DNA of 64,000 nucleotides, taken from contig NZ_JBBEWC010000019.1 in NCBI RefSeq assembly GCF_037860775.1, forward strand, positions 20,773 through 84,772, given 5' to 3'. This DNA comes from Emticicia soli (GTDB taxonomy: Bacteria > Bacteroidota > Bacteroidia > Cytophagales > Spirosomataceae). The notes beneath the pieces are model-generated. The model did not search any database. It saw only the letters and a program-made list of their open reading frames with translations, and was not told the DNA's origin. Shown piece by piece: positions 44,572 to 54,223 of this stretch; positions within the stretch are counted from its first letter, which is position 1; every line of letters begins with the position of its first letter. Both the position numbers and the translations under genes were made by a program.

Positions 44572-45072
44572 TTAGCGGGTATTACGGGTCTTTATTTTAT
44601 CATAAAGGCCGGTGCTTCTGAAGGTAAGAAATTTGTGCCCAAAGTAATTGGCAAGAAAACTAAAACCCATGCCAACAACGTGAGAGCCTTTTTCGCGGAT
44701 GAAGAGAGAGTGTTGCGTAAAGTATTTGTTTGCCAGGTGGTCGAAGGTGAGAGACGAAACTCCCACCTGTATACCCCAAGCTATTAGCGCAATGATTAAA
44801 AACTTAACAGATTCGCGGCGGGTATTCCCTGATTCTTTGGCCGAAAAAGCAAATACCTTGGTAGGAAGAAAACTAACTACTGTAGCTGTTAAATACCCTG
44901 CCGAAACACTAAGACTAAATGCGGGCTTATCAGCAAAACCCAGATATAAAAAAAGATGTTTATAGGGGATTTGTGTGATAAAATTTGTGCCTGCACCTAG
45001 TATAGCTGTAAGAAAAAAAGAAAAAAAACTTTTTAACTCCGTATTCTTTATTTTTCGTAATATTTTAAACAA
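44572..45072 (-). CDS. GtrA-like family membrane protein
   Basis: The protein has 166 residues and four membrane helices. The final helix with FLANYFGHKFLTF is the GtrA signature, and TKVFAF follows the second helix as in the family. GtrA-like proteins are thought to help move lipid-linked sugars across the inner membrane, often beside a GtrB-type glycosyltransferase. Such a transferase lies 7.7 kb away at 52801, not adjacent. It is 28 bases after nuoN on the same strand, so it may be read through from the nuo block. Confidence 0.85.
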   Translation of the reverse strand: MFKILRKIKNTELKSFFSFFLTAILGAGTNFITQIPYKHLFLYLGFADKPAFSLSVSAGYLTATVVSFLPTKVFAFSAKESGNTRRESVKFLIIALIAWGIQVGVSSLTFDHLANKYFTQHSLFIREKGSHVVGMGFSFLANYFGHKFLTFRSTGLYDKIKTRNTR

Positions 45073-45100
45073 GATTGTATGTTTTAAAAATACTTTCTAA

Positions 45101-46483
45101 TCACATTAAGCTACGTAGCAAATCAGGGAAAAGGCCAAGCAAAATAGACCCAAATGTAGTGATTCCCAGAATTATCTTGTAGAAAGGTTTTATGTTAATT
45201 CTTTCGCCTTCGCCTTCTTTCATGTAAGCAGCAATAATTGGCTTAAAGTAATAATAAATACCTGCTGCAGACATAAGAATAGCTACAACCAATAACCAGA
45301 TATGGCCTCTGAATGCTGCATCTGAAAATACGTAAAACTTACCCCAGAAACCTGCTGTTAACGGGATACCAGCCAGCGAAAGCATAGAAACAGCTAAAGT
45401 AAAGGCAAGAAAAGGGTTTCTTTTAGATAAGCCGTTCAATACCGCAATACTTTCGTCAGGGCGGCCATCAACCAGTTTTTCTTTCGATACTGCCATCAAT
45501 ACACCAAAGGCGCTGATAGTAGCTAAAGAATAAGCTAATGAATAGAATATAATTGAATCTACTGATTTATTGCTTAAGCCAATGATAGCCAATAGCATAT
45601 ATCCGGCATGAGATATACTCGAAAACGCAAGCATTCGCTTAAAGCTGCTCTGCGATATGGCAGTGATGTTACCTATCACTAAGCTCAGTACTGTCATAAT
45701 AACAACCATTACCCACCAGAAACCATAGATTGGTGAGAATGATACTTCCAGAACTCGGTAAATAGCTGCAAAGCCGGCTGTTTTTACAATTGTCGACATG
45801 AAAGTTGTAAAAATAGTTGGTGCGCCTTCATACACATCCGGTGTCCAGAAGTGAAAAGGTGCTGCAGACACTTTAAATAATAAACCTATCAGTAAGAAAG
45901 TAACACCTACATATAAATAAACCGAACCGCCCTGTAACACAACTGCTCGTGCTGTTTCTATGTTGAACGAGAAATTAGCACCATAAAGCATAGCAATACC
46001 AAAAAGCATGATACCCGTAGCAAACGAACCCATTAAAAAGTATTTAAGGGCTGCTTCGTTTCCTCTCAGGTTACGCTTATCACTTCCGGTTAGCACATAC
46101 ATCGAAACAGAAAGAATCTCAACACCAACAAAAAGCATAATAAGATTCTGGTAGCTCGTCATCATAATAGCACCTACCAGCGAAAACTGTAATATTGCAA
46201 AATACTCTGCCGGTTGTGCGTGCTCATCATCAATAAAGCCTTTAGACAAACCTATGATTAAAAAAGCAGACACAAGCAGAATACTTGTAAACAGAATAGA
46301 CTGGTTATTTACCTGCAACATATTATTGAAATACAAGCCGGGTGCATTCCAGTCATAAAAACCAGATAGAAGCGCAAGCGTTACAAAAAATAAGGTAGCA
46401 GGAAGTAATACCTTCTTTGATTTAAGAAAACCCAAGAATAAGGTAACAATTCCGGTAATAGAAAGTACGAGTATTGGATACAT
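45101..46483 (-). CDS. nuoN: NADH-quinone oxidoreductase subunit N
   Basis: The protein has 460 residues and about 14 membrane helices. It is an antiporter-like complex I subunit; FKVSAAPFHFWTPDVYEGAP (with the conserved lysine and histidine) and LAFSSISHAGYMLLAI are diagnostic of NuoN. It forms one of the proton-pumping channels. It is the last gene of the nuoKLMN block. Confidence 0.96.
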   Translation of the reverse strand: MYPILVLSITGIVTLFLGFLKSKKVLLPATLFFVTLALLSGFYDWNAPGLYFNNMLQVNNQSILFTSILLVSAFLIIGLSKGFIDDEHAQPAEYFAILQFSLVGAIMMTSYQNLIMLFVGVEILSVSMYVLTGSDKRNLRGNEAALKYFLMGSFATGIMLFGIAMLYGANFSFNIETARAVVLQGGSVYLYVGVTFLLIGLLFKVSAAPFHFWTPDVYEGAPTIFTTFMSTIVKTAGFAAIYRVLEVSFSPIYGFWWVMVVIMTVLSLVIGNITAISQSSFKRMLAFSSISHAGYMLLAIIGLSNKSVDSIIFYSLAYSLATISAFGVLMAVSKEKLVDGRPDESIAVLNGLSKRNPFLAFTLAVSMLSLAGIPLTAGFWGKFYVFSDAAFRGHIWLLVVAILMSAAGIYYYFKPIIAAYMKEGEGERINIKPFYKIILGITTFGSILLGLFPDLLRSLM

Positions 46484-46545
46484 AATATCTATTTATCAAT
46501 ATCAGTTCAACAACAGTAGCATATACTGTGGGGCCGAACCATGAA

Positions 46546-47994
46546 TTAAGGATGAATCAGTTGTAATAAGCTATTGACCGCAGGTTCGGTAATTTTCAAA
46601 AATACATTAGGGAAAATACCCATTAGTAAAACCACTGCTGCAATGGGTAATAAAACGGCTATTTCTGTGCCTTTTACATCGCTGAATTTGGTCGTAACTG
46701 CATTGGTCTCGCCAAACATAGAGCGTTGCATCAGGCGTAGCATATAAACAGCACCCAAGATGATGGTCAACCCTGCTATACCGCCTAACCACATATTTTT
46801 ATCAAATACGCCTTTCAGCAATAAAAACTCACCCACAAAACCGTTGGTCAAAGGTAAAGCCACACTACCCAACATGATAATCATGAAATAGATGCTTAGT
46901 GCCGGAGTCTTTTGTGTAATACCACCTAAAGAATGCAAGTCTCTTGTTTTTGTACGGTCGTAGATAATTTTTACAATGAAAAACAAACCTACCGCATTAA
47001 TGCCGTGCGCAACCATTTGCAACAATGCTCCTTGAATACCGCTCAATGTACCTGATAAAACACCTGCTGCCATTAGGCCCATGTGTGCAAAAGATGAATA
47101 AGCAATCAGGCGTTTAATATTGTTTTGCTGAATAGCAATTACCGAACCATAAATAAGACCAATGATAGACAATACCATTGCTATAAAACCATAGTTAGCT
47201 AGACCTACCGGAGCCAATGGCAATAAGATACGAATTAAGCCATAAACTCCCATTTTAGATAACAAACCTGATAGCAACATTGTAGCCGGAGTCGGCGATT
47301 CGCTATAAGTATCAGGTTGCCATGTATGAAACGGCAATACTGGCATCTTGATAGCAAATGCTACAAAGAAAGCCCAGAAAAGCAGATTCTGGCTTGTAGG
47401 AGTAAGAAACTTAGCCGCAGTGTAAAGCTCCTGAATATTGGCGCTTGATGCTTTTATGTATAGGTAAACAATAGCAACCAACATGAATAAACTTCCAAAC
47501 ATGGTATAAACAAACATCTTGAAAGTAATTCGTGGTGCGTTTGCTCCGCCCCATAGTGCTGCTAAGAAGTACACAGGTATCAGTGCAACTTCGTAGAAGA
47601 AGTAAAACAAGAAAATATCTTTTGCCATAAAAACACCCATCAAAGCGGCTTGCGCCAATAAGATAAGCGAATAGAAAGATTCGTGTTTTTTATAGCTATA
47701 CTTAAATGTAGAAAGAACAATAAGTGGTACTAAAAATCCTGTCAGAGTAACCATCAAAAGACTGATACCGTCAATCCCTAAATGGAAATTGATTTTCAGG
47801 TCTTTCATCCAGGCATATTTAACTTCTACAATGGTTTGAGAATCAAAACTAAGAAAAGCGTATGCAGCTATTACAAATTCTACAAGGGCAGTTATTAAAG
47901 CTACATTTTTTGATACCCCAGCATTACTACCTCTTAGTGAAAACAGCAACAAACTGCCAATAAGGGGAATTAGTATAAGGATTAGTGCTAACAT
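46546..47994 (-). CDS. nuoM: NADH-quinone oxidoreductase subunit M
   Basis: The protein has 482 residues with about 14 membrane helices. NuoM features are the early FHLGIDGISLLMV, a conserved glutamate in FFYEVALIPVYFL, and KMPVLPFHTWQPDTYSESPT. The later RLIAYSSFAHMGLMAAG segment is the second half-channel. It is the central proton pump of the membrane arm. It lies 62 bases upstream of nuoN. Confidence 0.97.
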   Translation of the reverse strand: MLALILILIPLIGSLLLFSLRGSNAGVSKNVALITALVEFVIAAYAFLSFDSQTIVEVKYAWMKDLKINFHLGIDGISLLMVTLTGFLVPLIVLSTFKYSYKKHESFYSLILLAQAALMGVFMAKDIFLFYFFYEVALIPVYFLAALWGGANAPRITFKMFVYTMFGSLFMLVAIVYLYIKASSANIQELYTAAKFLTPTSQNLLFWAFFVAFAIKMPVLPFHTWQPDTYSESPTPATMLLSGLLSKMGVYGLIRILLPLAPVGLANYGFIAMVLSIIGLIYGSVIAIQQNNIKRLIAYSSFAHMGLMAAGVLSGTLSGIQGALLQMVAHGINAVGLFFIVKIIYDRTKTRDLHSLGGITQKTPALSIYFMIIMLGSVALPLTNGFVGEFLLLKGVFDKNMWLGGIAGLTIILGAVYMLRLMQRSMFGETNAVTTKFSDVKGTEIAVLLPIAAVVLLMGIFPNVFLKITEPAVNSLLQLIHP

Positions 47995-48045
47995 CCGGAA
48001 TTATTTTTAATTTTTAAGTCGTAATGTTCGGTTGGAACGTCGTAA

Positions 48046-49989
48046 TTATTTTATCCCAACAAATGCTTTGATTGTTTCTATAACCTGGTAACCAAGGTTC
48101 ATGCTGATAAACACAGCAAGGCCAATTACCATCGCAAATAAATAGAAGCCTGTGCCTCCGGCCTGTAAGCGGCGTGCAAAACCACTAAATGAGGTTACAG
48201 ATTTACCAACACCATTTACGATGGCATCGAAACCTTTTGGCTCAAATATGCTCACAAATAGGTTTGACAGGTGTTTTACCGGATTTACAAAAATAGCCCA
48301 GTAAGCTTCATCAATATAATATTTGTTGTAGATAACCTTCTGAATACCCGTAATCTCGCTGTCTTCGACAGGTACGTTTTTGCTATTGCCGTATCTGGTA
48401 TAAGCCACAAAGATAGAAATAGCTGCTGCTGCTACCGAAATACCCATCAACATCCACTCAGTAGAATGGTCGATATGATGGGTGCCAAATGCAGGGTTAA
48501 CCGCTTTTGAGCCATCATAGATAGGGTTTAGGAAATCAGCTAGTGCATGAGGGAAATGGAAGATTTCCGGCATGCCCATAAAACCACCAATCACCGAGAA
48601 TGCTGCCAATACCATTAAAGGGATAGTCATGCTTGACGGAGACTCATGTAAATGATGCTCTTGCTCGTGTGTACCTCTGAATGAACCTGTAAAGGTAAGG
48701 AAGAACAAACGGAACATATAGAAGGCTGTCATCATTGAACCAATTACAGCCAATACCCACATCAGTTTATTGTGCTCATATACATGTGCCAGAATTTCAT
48801 CTTTTGAGAAGAAACCTGCAAATGGTGGAATACCCGAAATAGCAATAGTACCAATCAGGAATGTAATAGCAGTAATTTTGATTTTACCCCACAAGCCACC
48901 CATTCTACGAATATCCTGCTCACCACTCATGGCGTGAATTACACTACCTGCACCTAAGAATAACAAGGCTTTGAAGAATGCGTGCGTAACAACATGGAAG
49001 AAACCAGATGTATAAGCCGATACACCTAATGCCATAAACATATAACCTAACTGGCTGACAGTTGAGTAAGCCAATACTTTCTTAATATCGTTTTGGAAGA
49101 TACCAATTGTTGCTGCAAATACGGCCGTTGCTGCACCAATCCATGCTACAAACTCAAGTGTTTCAGGAGCAAGTGTATAAAGAATATTCGAGCGAATAAT
49201 CATATAAATACCCGAGGTAACCATGGTTGCGGCGTGTATCAAGGCAGAAACAGGCGTTGGGCCTGCCATCGCATCAGGTAACCATGTGTATAACGGAATC
49301 TGAGCCGATTTACCCATAGCGCCAATAAACAAGAAACCTGTGATAGCTATAATGGTGCTGTCGCCAACGGCAAAACCTTTTGCTTTATCAAATACTTCTG
49401 TGTATTCAACTGAGCCAAAGTTTAAAATAATCAAGAAAATACCAATCAAAAAGCCCAGGTCACCGATACGATTCATGATAAAGGCTTTTCTGGCAGCGTT
49501 GCCATATTCGGTATTTTTGTTCCAGAAACCAATAAGTAGGTATGAACACAAACCAACGCCTTCCCAACCGATAAACATCACGATGTAGTTTGAACCCATT
49601 ACCAACAATAACATTGAGAACAAGAACAAGTTAAGGAACGACATAAATTTGCCGAAGCCTTCATCGTCATGCATATAGCCCATTGAGTACATGTGTATAA
49701 GTGTACCTACACCTGTAATCACAAAGAGCATCAGAATTGAAAGCTGGTCTATCTGAAACGAGAAATTGATTTGTAACGCGCCTACTGTAATCCAGTCGAA
49801 AACATTAACAACAATAGGCTGATTGGTTTCCTTAAATTGTGTGTAGGCTATTACAGTACCAATAAATGATAGTAAAGAAGCCCCAACACCTACCGGCCCG
49901 GCTAAACTTGTAGGGATTTTACGAAACCCTAGGCCGTTGATTAAAAAACCAATGAGTGGAAATAAAGGTATTAGAGTAATGATTGACAT
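48046..49989 (-). CDS. nuoL: NADH-quinone oxidoreductase subunit L
   Basis: The protein has 647 residues. There are about 15-16 membrane helices plus the long C-terminal lateral helix with a final anchor. GWEGVGLCSYLLIGFW, KSAQIPLYTWLPDAMAGPTP and VLAYSTVSQLGYMFMALG are hallmark sequences. It forms the distal proton channel and the piston-like helix that braces NuoM and NuoN. It lies between nuoK and nuoM. Confidence 0.97.
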   Translation of the reverse strand: MSIITLIPLFPLIGFLINGLGFRKIPTSLAGPVGVGASLLSFIGTVIAYTQFKETNQPIVVNVFDWITVGALQINFSFQIDQLSILMLFVITGVGTLIHMYSMGYMHDDEGFGKFMSFLNLFLFSMLLLVMGSNYIVMFIGWEGVGLCSYLLIGFWNKNTEYGNAARKAFIMNRIGDLGFLIGIFLIILNFGSVEYTEVFDKAKGFAVGDSTIIAITGFLFIGAMGKSAQIPLYTWLPDAMAGPTPVSALIHAATMVTSGIYMIIRSNILYTLAPETLEFVAWIGAATAVFAATIGIFQNDIKKVLAYSTVSQLGYMFMALGVSAYTSGFFHVVTHAFFKALLFLGAGSVIHAMSGEQDIRRMGGLWGKIKITAITFLIGTIAISGIPPFAGFFSKDEILAHVYEHNKLMWVLAVIGSMMTAFYMFRLFFLTFTGSFRGTHEQEHHLHESPSSMTIPLMVLAAFSVIGGFMGMPEIFHFPHALADFLNPIYDGSKAVNPAFGTHHIDHSTEWMLMGISVAAAAISIFVAYTRYGNSKNVPVEDSEITGIQKVIYNKYYIDEAYWAIFVNPVKHLSNLFVSIFEPKGFDAIVNGVGKSVTSFSGFARRLQAGGTGFYLFAMVIGLAVFISMNLGYQVIETIKAFVGIK

Positions 49990-50060
49990 ATATTAATAGC
50001 CTCAGCCTCAAAGGCATCGTAAATAAGGTTTAAAAACTAATAATTATATAAATGAAATGC

Positions 50061-50393
50061 TTACCATTTCAATTTGTCTAACAGACCAACATCAATAGAA
50101 CGGATGTTTCTATAAATCATCACGATAATAGCCAAACCAACGGCAACCTCTGCCGCAGCTACTGCCATGATAAAAAATACAAAAACCTGCCCTGAAGCGT
50201 CAGACCGATAAGAAGAAAACGTTATCAATAAAAGATTAACAGCATTGAGCATTAGCTCAATTGACATAAATATGATGATAGCATTACGGCGTATCAATAC
50301 ACCCACGATTCCGATGATGAATAAAATACTTGCCAATAAGACATAATTTAACATTGGAACGGTCTGGATAATGTCTGGTATTTTACTTTGCAT
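50061..50393 (-). CDS. nuoK: NADH-quinone oxidoreductase subunit K
   Basis: The protein has 110 residues from the ATG at 50393, close to the usual ~100. The longest frame starts at 50459, but that codon lies inside the -33 box of a clear promoter, so it cannot be in the transcript. Three helices contain the conserved membrane glutamates in FMSIELMLNAVNLLL and AVAAAEVAVGLAI. It is the first gene of the nuoK-L-M-N block. nuoA to nuoJ are not upstream. Confidence 0.95.
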   Translation of the reverse strand: MQSKIPDIIQTVPMLNYVLLASILFIIGIVGVLIRRNAIIIFMSIELMLNAVNLLLITFSSYRSDASGQVFVFFIMAVAAAEVAVGLAIIVMIYRNIRSIDVGLLDKLKW

Positions 50394-50429
50394 TTGCAGA
50401 TTTCTGGTTGTTTTCCGAAAAGATTTTCG

Positions 50430-50459
50430 CAAAAATAATGAACAATTATCAATAAACAA
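50430..50459 (-). promoter_or_regulatory. Promoter of nuoKLMN (TTG-N19-TATTTTTG)
   Basis: On the minus strand TTG (50459-50457) and TATTTTTG (50437-50430) are 19 bases apart, matching the Bacteroidota consensus. It gives nuoKLMN its own start of transcription, independent of nuoA-J. Confidence 0.75.
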
Positions 50460-50544
50460 TTATCACCCTAATTTTAAGTTCTGGCCCATTCTTAGCAAAA
50501 TACTCTTGTTTGTCTAAGAAAAAAGGCAACTAAATGCTCAGAAA

Positions 50545-51360
50545 TTACTTTTCCAGCATCATTTTTAGCTTAATTTCGGTTAATTTTCTTTTTGTATCAA
50601 GCGGGAAATCTCCGTTGATTATCCAATCATAATATTGTGGTTCTTGCTTTAATACCTGCTTAACAGACTTGCCATTGTGCTTGCCAAAATTAAATAAAAC
50701 CTCTCCTTTGTTGTTTAAGGTCATTCTTTGAGCAAAGTCAATGATATTGGCCGATGTGAGTTGGTGCAATACGTCCATATCATTTTTTACTGGTTCGTAT
50801 TCTTCGCCTTTGTCATTTTTAAGTTTTACTCCATCATATTTGTTTACTTGCGAGCACAGTACTTCCAGCGTTGCCAGTGTATCAACTTCGGCACTATGGG
50901 CACCTTCTAGGTCTTTCAGGCAATAGAATTTATAGGCGGCAGAAAGCGTACGAGGCTCCATCAGATGGAAAATCCTTTGGGCATCAATCAGCTTACGGTT
51001 TTTGGTATCAAAATCAACATCAATTCTTAAAAATTCTTCTACCAACATTGGCACATCAAAACGATTGCTGTTGAAACCAGCTAAATCGCAACCTTCTAAA
51101 AACTGCGCTAAAGATTTGCCGATTTGCTTAAAAGTAGGAGCGTCTTTTACATCTTCATCATAAATACCATGAATCATGCTTGTTTCAGGAGGAATCGGCA
51201 CACCCGGATTAATCAATTTTGTCTTTACTTCAACCGTTCCGTCAAGTTTGGCTTTGGCAATACACAATTCTACAATTCTGTCTTTGGTAATATTCACTCC
51301 GGTAGTTTCGAGGTCAATTACTGCAAGGGGTTTTCGGAGTTTGAGAGAATGAGTAAGCAT
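50545..51360 (-). CDS. DEDDh 3'-5' exonuclease (DnaQ/epsilon-like)
   Basis: The protein has 271 residues. Exonuclease motif I is VIDLETTG, motif II is AGFNSNRFDVPMLVEEF, and motif III is HSAEVDTLATLEVL, with the DEDDh acidic residues and histidine in place. The C-terminal ~80 residues (VLFNFGKHNGKSVKQVL, YYDWIING) are an extension common in Bacteroidota homologues. It may proofread DNA or process other nucleic acids. Possible -7 elements (TATCTTTG on the minus strand at 51384-51377) lie directly upstream of its start. Confidence 0.92.
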   Translation of the reverse strand: MLTHSLKLRKPLAVIDLETTGVNITKDRIVELCIAKAKLDGTVEVKTKLINPGVPIPPETSMIHGIYDEDVKDAPTFKQIGKSLAQFLEGCDLAGFNSNRFDVPMLVEEFLRIDVDFDTKNRKLIDAQRIFHLMEPRTLSAAYKFYCLKDLEGAHSAEVDTLATLEVLCSQVNKYDGVKLKNDKGEEYEPVKNDMDVLHQLTSANIIDFAQRMTLNNKGEVLFNFGKHNGKSVKQVLKQEPQYYDWIINGDFPLDTKRKLTEIKLKMMLEK

Positions 51361-51376
51361 TATTGGTTATTTAAAT

Positions 51377-51384
51377 CAAAGATA
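51377..51384 (-). promoter_or_regulatory. Probable -7 element of the exonuclease gene (TATCTTTG)
   Basis: On the minus strand TATCTTTG has a TTTG 17 bases upstream (51405-51402), which is slightly short of the usual spacing. Confidence 0.5.
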
Positions 51385-51543
51385 CAAAGTTAGGAAATAA
51401 TCAAACGGATTGGCTAATTTCAGTAAATTATATTAGAACAGCTCAATTCTTGACTATTTATATCTAGCATGTATAAGTCGGTCTAATTAAACAGACTCAT
51501 CATACAATATCTGAGATTCTTAGTATTATAGGGTTTGTTGATA

Positions 51544-52668
51544 TTAATCTTCTTTCTCGAAGATGTGTAAAGTGCCTTTAATATCTAATACATATAAGCG
51601 GTTATTTGATATAAATGGAGGTATATGTTCTGATATGGCATTTCCACCACCTTGCCAAAATTCTTTAAAAACATGCAACCATTCTATTTGTGCTGTTTCC
51701 ATATTATACACCCCAACAGAGGCTGGTAGAGCTGCTGCCCGCCCATCTTCTTCCCTTACTGCAGCACTGAAATAAACATACTTACCTTGTGCTTTACCAT
51801 CAAATGGAATAAGCCCCTCACCATTATATTCTGTAAATTTTCCTTGTTTATCTTGAGGTGTAATGGGAGTATATTTTAATACTTTGCCATCTAATGGATT
51901 TATTTCAATGAAGCGTCTATTAATACCAATCAAACGAGTCTTTTCTGTATTGCTACGAATTCGATATATGTCAGAGTTCAAATGAGGGTACTGTACACCT
52001 TCGTATTCAAAATCAGCTAATTGCCAAAGTAATTTTCCTTTTTCAGCATCTAATCCAACCAATATATCAGTTGATATCCTTGCATGTACAACTAAAACTC
52101 CTTGTAAGAGATTTATAATCCTAAAAAAATCGCCTGACGTAGAATCATAATTATTAATTTTTATATCAGATGATGAAAATTGCCAATTTGAAGTTCCAAT
52201 GTTTATATCCAAAGAATGTATACTTCCTGTTTCTTGAGAAATGCAAAATATAGCGTTATTACTAATCAAACTTCCAAAACCAGTTATCAATGAACTTTGC
52301 CATAAGATATTTTCAGTATCTAAATCATAAATTCCTAATAGTCCCTCGTCAGTTTTGCAAATTGCCTTTTCCCTTACAGACGAAGAAGAAAAATAATCAA
52401 GAGAAATCCCTTTGTCTACCAAATTTTCAATCAAGTTTCCTTGTGAATCCAATATGAGATTTTCATTGCCAAAAATATTTTCCGCATAAATTAAATCGTT
52501 TAAAATTTTAACTTTTGATATGTTTGATAATGAGTAACGCCATATTTCATTAAATAAAAGGTCATACGCAATTATATTGAATGAGTTTTTATCAGAGATA
52601 ATAATTTTATTTTCACTCACAGAAAAACTGTAAATATTTCTTAAAACTTTAACTAATCTATATTTCAT
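51544..52668 (-). CDS. Beta-propeller (PQQ-like repeat) protein, cytosolic
   Basis: The protein has 374 residues with no signal peptide or membrane helix. It is built of repeats of the type GLLGIYDLDTENILWQSS and STDILVGLDAEKGKLLWQLA, each ending with a W after a turn, as in PQQ-binding-like beta-propellers. The DNA is more A+T-rich than its neighbours. Stand-alone cytosolic propellers of this look often sit in toxin-immunity or accessory islands, but no toxin is adjacent. I assign no function. Confidence 0.7.
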   Translation of the reverse strand: MKYRLVKVLRNIYSFSVSENKIIISDKNSFNIIAYDLLFNEIWRYSLSNISKVKILNDLIYAENIFGNENLILDSQGNLIENLVDKGISLDYFSSSSVREKAICKTDEGLLGIYDLDTENILWQSSLITGFGSLISNNAIFCISQETGSIHSLDINIGTSNWQFSSSDIKINNYDSTSGDFFRIINLLQGVLVVHARISTDILVGLDAEKGKLLWQLADFEYEGVQYPHLNSDIYRIRSNTEKTRLIGINRRFIEINPLDGKVLKYTPITPQDKQGKFTEYNGEGLIPFDGKAQGKYVYFSAAVREEDGRAAALPASVGVYNMETAQIEWLHVFKEFWQGGGNAISEHIPPFISNNRLYVLDIKGTLHIFEKED

Positions 52669-52744
52669 TTTATAATTATGGAATATTTGAAATTACCTTT
52701 ATCGCTTTTATTTAATAGTAAAAAAATACTTTTAATCTTTAAAT

Positions 52745-52778
52745 AAAAATGCCATGCTCTGTAAAGAGATGGCATTTT
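52745..52778 (-). terminator. Terminator of the GtrB-like glycosyltransferase gene
   Basis: AAAATGCCAT (52746-52755) pairs with ATGGCATTTT (52769-52778), with an inner CTCT/AGAG and one bulged base. On the minus strand it is followed by a T run. Confidence 0.85.
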
Positions 52779-52800
52779 CATAATGCATTATAGCACAAGT

Positions 52801-53745
52801 TTACTTCTTCTCAATCACTTCGTCAATAACAAAGAATGGGCGTTTTTTTACTTCAATGTATATTCTGCCGATGTACTCGCCCAGAATACCTAATATAATA
52901 AGCGTAACACCACCCAGAAAATACATACCCACTGCCAGCGATGCTGTGCCGGGTGTTTCTTCGGGCGCATGGCCAAAAACCTTAAAGCCTATTAGGCGAT
53001 GCAGCACAAAGAAAATACCTATAAAGAATGAAGGAATAGCAATAAAGAAACCCATATAAGTTGCCAAACGAAGCGGGAAGTTCGAGAAGCCAAACAAGCC
53101 ATCTAATGCCAACTGAACCAATTTCTTAAAGGTATATTTTACTTCTCCTGCGGCTCTTTCGGCTCTTTCGTAGGTAACGCCTATCTGCTTAAAGCCTGCA
53201 AAGGCACGCATACCACGTACAAAGCGTATTTGCTCGGGCATTTCGTGTACCAATACATTTACCACTTTGCGGTCCATTACACAAAAATCACCCGAATCGA
53301 GTGGAATCTCAATGTCTGAAATCCATGCCAGAATTCTGTAGAATGTAGCGTAGGCAATTTTCTTAAAGAAACCTTCTTTGCGTTTGGTTCTTACTGCATA
53401 TACTACCTCGTAGCCCTCACGCCATTTGGCTAAAAATCTATGCAATTCTTCCGGTGGGTCTTGCAGGTCACCATCCATAATCACAATCGCATCGCCTTTG
53501 GCGGTCTGAATACCTGCCGATATAGCAGGTTGATGCCCAAAATTGCGTGAGAGTTTTACTACTCTTACACGAGCATCTTTTGCTGCCATTACACGCATCA
53601 TTGTTAATGAACTGTCACGAGAGCCATCATCTACAAGTACAATTTCATAATCTTCTCCCCATGATGGAGCAGCAGTAGTTAATCGATTATAAAGATTTTG
53701 GAGGTTTTCTTCTTCGTTAAAAATGGGAATTACAATAGAAATCAT
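52801..53745 (-). CDS. Family-2 glycosyltransferase, DPM1/GtrB type
   Basis: The protein has 314 residues. The GT-A catalytic domain (~1-210) has VIPIFNEEENLQNLY, LVDDGSRDSS, NFGHQPAISAG and the metal-binding DGDLQDPPE. Two C-terminal membrane helices (about 228-250 and 268-290) follow, as in polyprenyl-phosphate glycosyltransferases (GtrB/CsbB/YfdH). It would attach glucose or a related sugar to undecaprenyl phosphate for later transfer outside. It stands alone, separated from the main glycan operon by 478 non-coding bases. Confidence 0.9.
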   Translation of the reverse strand: MISIVIPIFNEEENLQNLYNRLTTAAPSWGEDYEIVLVDDGSRDSSLTMMRVMAAKDARVRVVKLSRNFGHQPAISAGIQTAKGDAIVIMDGDLQDPPEELHRFLAKWREGYEVVYAVRTKRKEGFFKKIAYATFYRILAWISDIEIPLDSGDFCVMDRKVVNVLVHEMPEQIRFVRGMRAFAGFKQIGVTYERAERAAGEVKYTFKKLVQLALDGLFGFSNFPLRLATYMGFFIAIPSFFIGIFFVLHRLIGFKVFGHAPEETPGTASLAVGMYFLGGVTLIILGILGEYIGRIYIEVKKRPFFVIDEVIEKK

Positions 53746-54157
53746 TATAACAAGGGCTTAGTGCGAATGTTTCGAGTCGCAAAGATAGAGTATTTGAAGC
53801 ACAAAAGGATAAAGAAGAAAAATATAGCAATAAAAAAGTCTTGCTTCGTTGAGGAAACAAGACTTTCGCTTTTTAAATGCGTATGATGTATAAACGCCCG
53901 AAGTTCACAAAAAGTTTTATACTTGAAAAATTATTCAACTATTTTTCAAAATAGTTTGCAAACTCAAAAAAAATTGACAGATGGGAACGCTAAAGGGAAT
54001 TTATGGACAAAAAACGATTGAAAAATAATATGACCGTTAAATAAGAGTTCGGAGATTAAAACTGATTTGTTAACCATAACTTGATGTTAACAACCAATAT
54101 AAATAGACTGACTTTGTGTGAAAAGTTTAATAAGTAGTTCTTGATGGGTATAAAATA
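53746..54157. other. Non-coding stretch between two glycan loci
   Basis: About 410 A+T-rich bases without a gene. AAAGTCTTG (53835-53843) and CAAGACTTT (53858-53866) form a 9-bp hairpin with a T run on the minus strand, a second possible terminator. The promoter of the GtrB-like gene should lie just above 53745. Confidence 0.5.
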
Positions 54158-54204
54158 ATTATAGCTACACAAGAATATAAATCTATCCATTGTGTAGCTA
54201 TAAT
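54158..54204 (-). terminator. Terminator-like hairpin of the glycan operon
   Basis: A perfect 15-bp stem (ATTATAGCTACACAA at 54158-54172, with 54190-54204) with a 17-base loop, 20 bases after the last stop codon. The following TATTTTAT is a weak T run. Confidence 0.65.
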
Positions 54205-54223
54205 ATATATAAGGCTATATCTA

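Noticed and set aside
50394..50459. N-terminal extension of NuoK from 50459
   Set aside because: The start codon lies within the -33 box of the promoter; the family length is about 100-110 residues.
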